A stretch of 60,320 bases of DNA from the NCBI GenBank assembly GCA_017881315.1, contig JADGRB010000003.1, forward strand, positions 1-60,320, in the 5' to 3' direction. The DNA is from Pseudomonadota bacterium. Lineage in GTDB: Bacteria > Myxococcota_A > Polyangia > Fen-1088. Shown here piece by piece: positions 53,188 to 60,320 of this stretch (positions within the stretch are counted from its first letter, which is position 1; each line of letters begins with the position of its first letter). Both the position numbers and the translations under genes were made by a program. The notes beneath the pieces are model-generated. The model was not told the DNA's origin and ran no database searches. It saw nothing but the letters and a program-made list of their open reading frames with translations.

Positions 53188-55482
53188 ATGAAACAGGCGC
53201 AGGTCTTAGTCGCCGCGCTAACGCTCGGTGCGGTGGGTCTCTTCGGTTCGCGGGCACGCGCGGATGAGGTGGACGATTACGTAAAGAAGCTGATCGACCT
53301 CGATCTGCGCGTCCACACGATGGCCCTCGAGTTCAGGGAGACGCCGCCGCCCACGCCGGACGCCGCCGATCGCCGGGTGCTCGACGCGCAGGTCCAGCTC
53401 AGCATCAAGAACTACGACGAAGCGGCCACGATGGCGCTCGACGTCGTCGAGAAGTATCCCAACTCGCGAGCTTACGACGACGCGCTCTTTCTGCTGGGCG
53501 AGGCGCTCTTCCAGGCACGTGATTTCTATTCGGCCCGCCACTATCTGGTGGAGGCGGTCGCCAAGAACACCGGCTCCAAGTCCGAGCAGCAGGCCCTGCA
53601 GCGCCTGGTCGAGGTCGCGCTGCACACGGGCGACTACGATAACGTCGACAGCTACCTGACCCGCCTGCAGAACGTGCCGGCCTCCGCGATGGAGCCGACC
53701 GTCCCCTACGTCCGAGGCAAGTACTACTTCTTCCGCGGCCGGCTCGACGACGCGTCGATGGTGTTCTCGTCGATCCCCGCGACCAATCCCTACTACTTTC
53801 AGGCCCGTTATTTCCTGGCGACCCTGCAGGTCAAGCGCGGCGATCTGGCCGGTGCGACCAAGTCGTTCGACGACCTGCTCAAGCAGCAGGCGCCCGACGA
53901 TACCGGCAAGGACATCCAGGACCTGGCGCGTCTCGCCATCGCGCGCATCTACTACGAGCGGTCGCAGTTCGACAAAGCGATCGAGGCCTACTCGTCGATC
54001 GGGCGGCAATCGACCTACTGGTCGGAGGCGCTGCGCGAGCAGGCCTGGACGTACATCAAGGCCAAGGATTGGCAGCGGGCCTATCGGTCGGTGAATCTGC
54101 TCTTGCTCTACGATCCCGACACGGCCGATGCGCCCGACCTGCGGCTGCTCGAGGGGAACCTCCAGCTGCGGATGAGCAATTTCTACCTGGCCAGCGACGA
54201 GTTCAGCAAGGTCCGGGACGAGTTCGAGCCGATTCACCGCCAGCTCCAGCAGGTGATCGTGAAGTCTCAGACCGACCCGGCCTACTTCGATTCGCTGGTC
54301 GGCAAGAGCCTCGACAAGTTCGACATCGGTGCCTTCGTGCCGCCCACGGCCGCGAAGTGGGTGAAGTCCGAGCCCGACGTCGCCCGCATGATGACGCTCG
54401 CGACCGACGTGGGCGAGATGCAGCGCGATCTCGCCGACAGCCAAAAGTTGGTTGAACGGATCGAGCACGTCATGCAGGGGAGCGGGCGCGTCGGGATCTT
54501 TCCCGATCTGGCTTCGGCGCGGACCAAGGCCATCGAGATGACCAACCTGGTGGTGGAGACCCGCGAGAAGTTCGTGCGGAAGATTCGCGCGATCATCGAC
54601 TCGGTCCTGACCGCCGAAGAGAGGAAGCAGCTCGATCATCTGGCGATCGAGCGCGACGGTTACGAGCGACAGACGAATCGGCCCACCACCGACGAGGGGG
54701 TCAAGGCGCACGAGCGCACGATGAAGGGGCAGTTCGGGGAGCTCGATCGTCAGGTCTCGGAGATGAACGTCGAGATCCAGGCCCTCGAGGCCCAGCTGGT
54801 CGCGGTCGAGCAGTACTATCGGGTCTCGCGCTCCGAGCAGAAGATCCGCCCGGAGGACATCGAAGGGCCCGTGCGCGACATGCGGACGGCGATCGACGAG
54901 CTGCGCGCCATGCACGACAAGCTGCGCGAGGAGATCGCGGACGCGACCCACGACGCGGCCAGCTCCGGCTCCGCCGATCAGGCCGAGCACGAGACAGCCC
55001 AGAAGCTCTCGGAGGTCTTGAGCAAGGAGCTCGCCATCGAGCGGCAAGCCGCGGCGCGCCTCGGCGGCGCCGATCGGGCGCAGGTCGACCGGATCTACGA
55101 CCTGCTCGCGCGCTGCGACGCCATCGACGTCCAGCTCAACGCCTTCGACAAGCGCGTCGAAGGTCAGGTCGGTGTGCGGATCGCGACCGTGACCCGCTAT
55201 CTGTCGGGCGCGAAGGAGCAGCTGGCCCTGGCAGGCGAGAAGCTCGGCTCGGTGCTGGACGAATCGAAGGCTCTCGGCGGCGGTCTGGCCCAGGCGATGT
55301 TCACCCGGGTCGCGGAGAAGTTCTACGATCTGGTGGTTCGTTCCGACGTCGGCATCATCGACGTTTCGTGGGGCCTCAAGGATCAGAAGACCCAGGCCGT
55401 CACCAAGCTCACCAGCCTCAAGAACCTGGAGCTCAAGGCGCTCGACGAGGATTTTCGTAAGGTTCTGGAGGAGGACAAGTGA
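53188..55482 (+). CDS. Periplasmic TPR/coiled-coil protein
   Basis: A 764-residue exported protein. The signal peptide (LVAALTLGAVGLFGSRARA) is followed by TPR-like helix pairs, for example YDDALFLLGEALFQARDFYSA and DLARLAIARIYYERSQFDKA, to about residue 330. The second half is long coiled coil (MNVEIQALEAQLVAVEQYYR, DMRTAIDELRAMHDKLREE). ATG 53188. Probably a scaffold in the same envelope complex as the following two TPR genes. A GGAGG site near its end serves the next start. Confidence 0.8.
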   Translation: MKQAQVLVAALTLGAVGLFGSRARADEVDDYVKKLIDLDLRVHTMALEFRETPPPTPDAADRRVLDAQVQLSIKNYDEAATMALDVVEKYPNSRAYDDALFLLGEALFQARDFYSARHYLVEAVAKNTGSKSEQQALQRLVEVALHTGDYDNVDSYLTRLQNVPASAMEPTVPYVRGKYYFFRGRLDDASMVFSSIPATNPYYFQARYFLATLQVKRGDLAGATKSFDDLLKQQAPDDTGKDIQDLARLAIARIYYERSQFDKAIEAYSSIGRQSTYWSEALREQAWTYIKAKDWQRAYRSVNLLLLYDPDTADAPDLRLLEGNLQLRMSNFYLASDEFSKVRDEFEPIHRQLQQVIVKSQTDPAYFDSLVGKSLDKFDIGAFVPPTAAKWVKSEPDVARMMTLATDVGEMQRDLADSQKLVERIEHVMQGSGRVGIFPDLASARTKAIEMTNLVVETREKFVRKIRAIIDSVLTAEERKQLDHLAIERDGYERQTNRPTTDEGVKAHERTMKGQFGELDRQVSEMNVEIQALEAQLVAVEQYYRVSRSEQKIRPEDIEGPVRDMRTAIDELRAMHDKLREEIADATHDAASSGSADQAEHETAQKLSEVLSKELAIERQAAARLGGADRAQVDRIYDLLARCDAIDVQLNAFDKRVEGQVGVRIATVTRYLSGAKEQLALAGEKLGSVLDESKALGGGLAQAMFTRVAEKFYDLVVRSDVGIIDVSWGLKDQKTQAVTKLTSLKNLELKALDEDFRKVLEEDK

Positions 55483-58400
55483 TGGGCCGTCCGTCGCTCG
55501 CCGGCCGCATGGCGGCCCTCGCGCTGGCAGCCTCGCTGGCCTGGGGGGGATCCTCGGGCCGTGCCCGCGCGGCCGCCACCGGTCCGAGCGGAGCCATCGC
55601 GCGCGGGACAGCCGTCGATCCGCGGCTGCTCGACGACATGGCGAAGGACGTGCAGCGCTTCGCCGACATGGTCACCGAATACCGGGGGACCGCGCGCCAG
55701 ATCCTGAAGCGCACCTACCTGGATCGAATCAAGGAAGTTAACGCCAAGTACGACTCGCAGATCGACATGAACGACCGCGACGCCCGCGACCGGCGCCGCG
55801 ACGCGATCGCGATGTTCGAGGCGTTCCTCCTCAAGTATCCCAACGACAAGCGCTGGACGCCGGACGCGATGTTCCGGCTGGCCGAGCTCTACTACGAGAA
55901 GTCTGCCGAGGAATTCCTGGACGCCGACGAGGCGTACAAGAAGATGATCGACAGCCCGAATCCGCCGACCGCGCCGCCGCCGCGGGTCGACTACACGCCG
56001 ACCATCAACCTCTACCGGCGCCTGCTCACCGAGTTCCCCACCTACAGGTTCCTGGACGCCACCTACTACCTGCTCGGCTTCTGCCTGGGCGAGATGGGCG
56101 AGGACGTCCAGGCCAAGCAGGCGCTGCTGGCGCTGGTCTGCGCGAACAAGTACAAGCCGCTCGACACGCCGCCGCCCGCCCCCCCGCTGCAGGTCCGCTC
56201 CGGTCAGCGATCGCCCGGCGGCGACGACGAGGCCTACAAGAGCTGCACGCCCGTGCGCAAGGATTCGAAGTTCATCCCCGAGGCCTGGACGCGGATCGGC
56301 GAGTTTCACTTCGACAACCCGAACGAGCTGCGGCTCGCCATCGCGGCGTTTCGCAAGGTGCTCACCTTCAAGGATTCGCCCTACTACGACCGCGCGCTCT
56401 ACAAGCTGGCCTGGTCGTACTACCGCGACAACCGCTTCCCGGAGGCGGTTCGCGAGTTCGACAACCTGGTCAAGTACGCCGACGCGCGCACGGCGGCGGG
56501 GCAGAAGGTGGGCTCAGACCTGCGTCCCGAGGCGGTCCAGTACCTGGGCGTCAGCTTCGCCGAGCCCGACTGGGACGGCGACGGGGCGCCCGATCCGATC
56601 AACGGCCTGCAGCGCGCGCTCGACTTTTACAAGGGGCGCGAGGCCGAGCCCCACGTGCGCGAGGTGTTCCAGCGCCTGGGCGACATCTACTTCGATCAGA
56701 CGAAATACCAGGACGCGATCGCGGTCTACAAGACGCTGCTCTCCAAGTGGCCCTACTACGTCGACGCGCCCAAGGTGCAGGACCGGATCATCCACGCCTA
56801 CGAGAAGGACCGTAACCTCGTCGCGGCGGCGATCGCGCGGGAGGCGCTGGGCCGCAACTACACCAAGGGGAGCGACTGGTACAACCACAACCGCGACAAC
56901 CCGGATGCGCTGGCCGCCGCCCAGGAGCTGGCCGAGGACGCGCTGCTCACGGCGGCCACCAACGTCCACGCCCAGGCGCAGGCCTGCAAGACCAAGTGGC
57001 TGGAGAACCAGAAGGACACCGCCAAGCTCCAGGAGTGCAAGAAGGAGTACGCCACGGCGGCCGAGCTCTACGAGAAGTACCTGACGGTTTATCCGAACTC
57101 CAAGCGGGTCTACGAGTTCTCGGCGTTCTACGCCGACGCCCTCTACTACTCGGGCCAGCTGACCCAGGCCATCGCCGCCTACAAGGTCGTTCGCGACTCC
57201 GTGCTCGACAACCGGTTCCAGGAGGACTCGGCCTTCCGGATGATCAAGGCCTACGAGGAGATCATCGCCGATCTCAAGCAGCAGAAGAAGATCGAAGACC
57301 CGCCCATCCCCGACGAGAAGAACACCAAGCCGCCGGTCGTCGCCACCCCGATGCCGGACATCTACAAAAAGTACCTGGAGGCGATCGACTGGTACGTCAC
57401 CAACGTCAAGAACGACCGCGCCCCGGATCTCAAGTATGCGGCGGCGGTCATCGTGCTGCGCTATCGCGACTGGGCGGCCGCCCGCGAGCGGCTCGGCGCC
57501 ATCACCACCCAGTACTGCGGCACCAAGTCGGACGTCGGCTTCAAGTCCTACGACGCGATCCTGCAGACCTACTTCATCGACTACGGCATCGAGGACGAGG
57601 AGCAGAAGGACTGCGCGCTCGGCAAGCTGCTCACGGTGGTCGATCAGTTCAGCGAATCACCCTGCGGCAAGGCGCCGGAGGCCAAGGCCTACCTGTCTCG
57701 CATCGCCCAGATCAAGTCGTCGGTCAAGACCACCATCATCACCAAGCGCCTCCAGCTGTCGATGGAGAACGAGGAGAAGGGCACCCACAAGGAGCTGGTG
57801 ATGTGCCAGTCCGGATCGGGCGGCATCGCGCTCGTCACCGGCACGGCGGCCCCCCCGCTCAAGCCGGGCGAAAAGGCGCCGCCGCCCGGCACGACGCCCA
57901 ACAAGATCTCGACCGAGCTCGACGCTGGCCTCGCCCTCGACCTCATCGACATCGTGAACGCGAATCCCAAGGATGCCGGCGCGCCGACGGCGCTCAACAA
58001 CGCCTGCGTCATCTACGAGAAGCTGTTCCAGTTCGGGCAGGCGACCAAGTGCTACGAGCGCCTGTACCAGGACTACCCGGATTCGGAGTGGGGCAAGGAG
58101 GCGCTCTGGAACTCGTCGCGGAACCACTACCGCTTCTTCGAGTTCGATCAGGCGGTCAAGGGCTACCTGACCGTCGCCCAGGATCCCAAGTTCGCCGCGT
58201 CCGAGCACCGCAAGGAGGCCCTCGGGTTGGTGGCGTCCCTCCTCGACAACGATCAGCAGTACCCGCGCGCGGCCGAGCTCTACAAGAAATACTCGGAGAC
58301 CATCACCGACAAGCCGCAGGACAGCGCCCAGGCCTACTTCTTCGCCTGTAACGCCTACGAGAAGGCGCACGACCAGGGCAAGCAGGTCGGCTGCCTCAAG

Positions 58401-59114
58401 GACTTCATCAAGCACTTCGACAAGCAGGCGACCGCCGGCGAGTACGTCGTCCAGGCCTACATGAAGCTGGCGGTCATCGCCGAAGGCAGCTCGCGCAACA
58501 AGAACGACGTCCTGGCCGCCTACAAGCGGGTGCGCGACGAGTTCATCTCCCGCAAGCTGCCGGCGGCGACGCCGGCGGCCGGCTTCGCCGCCAAGGCCGA
58601 CTTCCTGATCATGGAGGAGAAGTTCAAGGCCTTCCAGAAGAAGGAGCTGAAGTTCGGCGCCAAGCCGGAGCAGATCAAGAAGGTCTTCGAGTCATTCACC
58701 AGTGAGGCCAAGCAGCTCAACGAGGACTACCAGAAGATCTGGAACTACAAGGACGCCACCTGGACCTTGGCCTCGTTCCTGCGTACCGGCGACGTCTACT
58801 ACGAGTTCGCGCAGAAGCTGATCAAGGCCGCGGACACACCCCCCGACGACCTAAAGAAGCTGGCCAAGCAGGCCTGCAAGCTGAACCCCGACGACTGCGG
58901 CGTCGTCGAGGGGCAGTACAAGGACGCCATCTACCAGTTCGTCACCCCCATCGAGGACGAGGCCAAGAAGCGCTGGCGGGACACCCTGGCGCGCGCCTCG
59001 CAGCTCGGCGTCACCAACGACTACGTCAAGAAGGCCCGCGAGAACCTCTCCAAGTATCTGCCGGACGAGTTCCCCTTCATCAAGGACGAGCGCGTCGGTC
59101 TGGAGTACCCATGA
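55482..59114 (+). CDS. Large periplasmic multi-TPR protein, AgmU/GltD-like
   Basis: A 1210-residue exported protein. The signal peptide (MAALALAASLAWGGSSGRARA) is followed by many TPR units, such as AMFRLAELYYEKSAEEFLDA, ALYKLAWSYYRDNRFPEAV and VFQRLGDIYFDQTKYQDAI. Several cysteines in spaced pairs suggest disulfides. A DWDGDGAPD loop (encoded near 56570) resembles a calcium-binding DxDxDG motif. Size, export and position next to another TPR protein recall AgmU/GltD of the Myxococcus gliding complex; this is inference. ATG 55482 overlaps the preceding stop by one base (TGATG); an in-frame GTG at 55479 is an alternative. Confidence 0.8.
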   Translation: MGRPSLAGRMAALALAASLAWGGSSGRARAAATGPSGAIARGTAVDPRLLDDMAKDVQRFADMVTEYRGTARQILKRTYLDRIKEVNAKYDSQIDMNDRDARDRRRDAIAMFEAFLLKYPNDKRWTPDAMFRLAELYYEKSAEEFLDADEAYKKMIDSPNPPTAPPPRVDYTPTINLYRRLLTEFPTYRFLDATYYLLGFCLGEMGEDVQAKQALLALVCANKYKPLDTPPPAPPLQVRSGQRSPGGDDEAYKSCTPVRKDSKFIPEAWTRIGEFHFDNPNELRLAIAAFRKVLTFKDSPYYDRALYKLAWSYYRDNRFPEAVREFDNLVKYADARTAAGQKVGSDLRPEAVQYLGVSFAEPDWDGDGAPDPINGLQRALDFYKGREAEPHVREVFQRLGDIYFDQTKYQDAIAVYKTLLSKWPYYVDAPKVQDRIIHAYEKDRNLVAAAIAREALGRNYTKGSDWYNHNRDNPDALAAAQELAEDALLTAATNVHAQAQACKTKWLENQKDTAKLQECKKEYATAAELYEKYLTVYPNSKRVYEFSAFYADALYYSGQLTQAIAAYKVVRDSVLDNRFQEDSAFRMIKAYEEIIADLKQQKKIEDPPIPDEKNTKPPVVATPMPDIYKKYLEAIDWYVTNVKNDRAPDLKYAAAVIVLRYRDWAAARERLGAITTQYCGTKSDVGFKSYDAILQTYFIDYGIEDEEQKDCALGKLLTVVDQFSESPCGKAPEAKAYLSRIAQIKSSVKTTIITKRLQLSMENEEKGTHKELVMCQSGSGGIALVTGTAAPPLKPGEKAPPPGTTPNKISTELDAGLALDLIDIVNANPKDAGAPTALNNACVIYEKLFQFGQATKCYERLYQDYPDSEWGKEALWNSSRNHYRFFEFDQAVKGYLTVAQDPKFAASEHRKEALGLVASLLDNDQQYPRAAELYKKYSETITDKPQDSAQAYFFACNAYEKAHDQGKQVGCLKDFIKHFDKQATAGEYVVQAYMKLAVIAEGSSRNKNDVLAAYKRVRDEFISRKLPAATPAAGFAAKADFLIMEEKFKAFQKKELKFGAKPEQIKKVFESFTSEAKQLNEDYQKIWNYKDATWTLASFLRTGDVYYEFAQKLIKAADTPPDDLKKLAKQACKLNPDDCGVVEGQYKDAIYQFVTPIEDEAKKRWRDTLARASQLGVTNDYVKKARENLSKYLPDEFPFIKDERVGLEYP

Positions 59115-60286
59115 GGCGGGAACTCGGCAGGGGGTTGCGTTGTCTCTTGGTGGTGGCCCTGGCGACGGCGACCCTGAGCGTCCCGCGGGCGGCGCACGCC
59201 CGCCGCGAGCCGCCGCCGCCGGTCATCCCGACCGCCGAGACCCAGCAGGCCGAGCAGCTCTTCAAGGCCGGTCGTTATCCCGACGCGGTGACCGCCGCCA
59301 AGGCAGCGCTCACCAAGAACGAGCGCTACACGCCGGCCATGCTGATCATGGCCAAGTCCTTCTACAAGCTCCACAAGTACGAGTGGATGAAGAAGCTGTG
59401 GGAGATGATGCAGGCCAACGGCGCCTCCAACGCCGAAAAGTCGGAGATCTACCAGCTGCTCGCGTTCCTCGAGATCGACTCCAAGAACGTGCCGGGGGCG
59501 ATCGCGCTCTTCAAGCAGGCGGCGGAAGCCAAGCCGGACGACGCCGCCATCTGGAGCAACCTGGGCGCCGAGTACCTAACCGCCAAGAACTACACCGAGG
59601 CCAAACCCGTGCTGGAGAAGGCGACCCAGCTGCAGCCCGGATTCGCCAAGGGCCACCTGAACCTGGGCGATGCCTACCGCGGCGACAAGGATTACGAAAA
59701 AGCGCAGGCCGAGTATCAGAAGGCCCTACAGCTCTTCCCCAATTATGCCGACGCGGTGTTCAACCTCGGCATCCTCTACCTGGACGCGGACAAGATGCCG
59801 AACATGGATCTTTTCGCCAAGGAGAACACCGCGATTCAGTATCTGCAGCGCTACAAGCAGATGATGGGTGGGACGCTGGCCGTGTCCGATCCGGCGGAGG
59901 GCTACATCGCGGAGGCCCAGGACAAGATCAAGAAAGAGGAGAAGCGGCTCGACCGACTCAAGAAGCAGCAGGAGCGCGAGACCGCCCGCGCCGCCAAGAA
60001 GGCCGCCGACGACGCCAAAAAAGCGGCCGCGGGGACTCCCCCCGCTGGCGCGCCCGCACCCGACGGAGCTCCGGCGCCCGGCAAGGCGCCGGCCTCCGAC
60101 GGAGCGCCAGCGTCTGGCAAGCTTCCAGCCCGCCCGGCTCGCGGGTCAGGCGCCACCGCCGCGCCACCCGCCGGGGATGTTGCGCCTGCGCCTCCCGCGC
60201 CCGCACCGGCCGCGCCCGCACCGGCCGCGCCGGCACCGGCCGCGCCGTCGGTCCAACCCGCTCCGCCCGCACCCCCCAAGAACTGA
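59111..60286 (+). CDS. Exported TPR protein with charged Pro/Ala tail, AglT/GltE-like
   Basis: A 391-residue exported protein with a signal peptide (LLVVALATATLSVPRAAHA). About four TPR units follow (AEQLFKAGRYPDAVTAAKAAL, AIWSNLGAEYLTAKNYTEAK, GHLNLGDAYRGDKDYEKAQ, AVFNLGILYLDADKMPN). The C-terminus is a charged helix and then a PAPDGAPAPG-rich low-complexity tail. It overlaps the large TPR gene (ATGA), so the two are translated together. AglT/GltE-like by context only. Confidence 0.8.
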   Translation: MRRELGRGLRCLLVVALATATLSVPRAAHARREPPPPVIPTAETQQAEQLFKAGRYPDAVTAAKAALTKNERYTPAMLIMAKSFYKLHKYEWMKKLWEMMQANGASNAEKSEIYQLLAFLEIDSKNVPGAIALFKQAAEAKPDDAAIWSNLGAEYLTAKNYTEAKPVLEKATQLQPGFAKGHLNLGDAYRGDKDYEKAQAEYQKALQLFPNYADAVFNLGILYLDADKMPNMDLFAKENTAIQYLQRYKQMMGGTLAVSDPAEGYIAEAQDKIKKEEKRLDRLKKQQERETARAAKKAADDAKKAAAGTPPAGAPAPDGAPAPGKAPASDGAPASGKLPARPARGSGATAAPPAGDVAPAPPAPAPAAPAPAAPAPAAPSVQPAPPAPPKN

Positions 60287-60320
60287 TCATCGACCAAATC
60301 ATCATGGATCCCCGATCTAA

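Overview
The window is about 60 kb of GC-rich bacterial DNA with tightly packed genes, many stop/start overlaps of the ATGA or GTGA type, and frequent GTG (occasionally TTG) starts. It most resembles a member of the Myxococcota. The support is a MYXO-CTERM-like C-terminus on a surface protein, a zinc-ribbon/TPR protein of a myxobacterial type, a eukaryote-like Ser/Thr kinase and a PP2C phosphatase, a PilZ protein, a DUF4159/VWA pair, and a run of large periplasmic TPR proteins that look like parts of the Glt/Agl gliding apparatus. I see no rRNA, tRNA, CRISPR array or intact insertion sequence, and no stretch over 300 bases without a gene.

Layout. 1-3.2 kb: truncated Ser/Thr kinase, an unknown helical protein and a surface lipoprotein with a degenerate zinc-protease motif. 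3.3-6.4 kb: DUF4159 + VWA membrane protein (minus). 6.5-11.8 kb: predicted outer-membrane protein, GNAT acetyltransferase, zinc-ribbon/TPR protein, polytopic membrane protein and a small unknown. 11.9-15.7 kb: cytidylyltransferase/aminoethylphosphonate-transaminase fusion, a permuted NlpC/P60-like protein and a zinc alcohol dehydrogenase. 15.8-21.4 kb: a complete isc iron-sulfur operon (iscS-iscU-iscA-hscB-hscA-fdx) led by a MerR-type regulator instead of IscR. 21.5-24.6 kb: mazEF-like pair, TIGR01777 epimerase, small membrane protein, pseudouridine synthase and TrmL. 24.6-29.6 kb: desaturase, biotin synthase, toroid protein, SspB-like protein and patatin. 29.7-40 kb: YfhO-like membrane protein, acyl-CoA dehydrogenase, OmpA protein, lipoprotein, POT transporter, prolyl oligopeptidase and D-Ala-D-Ala ligase. 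40.1-47 kb: degenerate IS21-type transposase, UDP-glucose dehydrogenase, sugar nucleotidyltransferase, then a five-gene minus-strand operon (lipoprotein, PilZ, unknown, DAG-kinase-like, PP2C). 47.1-52.2 kb: gatCAB, rplU, rpmA, obg. 52.4-60.3 kb: four-gene operon of secreted coiled-coil/TPR proteins.

The least expected structure lies between genes. A 70-74 bp element occurs three times (3234-3305, 28196-28269, 41162-41230), each time between convergent genes. It has two hairpins joined by a near-identical linker. One hairpin keeps its sequence; the other has a completely different sequence in one copy yet still pairs. This is the signature of a selected two-stem structure, probably a bidirectional terminator or a mobile REP-like element. 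Other points worth following are the MerR-controlled isc operon with an operator dyad on its promoter, an HscB with a human-type tetracysteine motif, a phosphonate-type fusion whose nucleotidyltransferase signature is altered, an IstA-like protein lacking its third acidic residue, and a probable CTG start codon.
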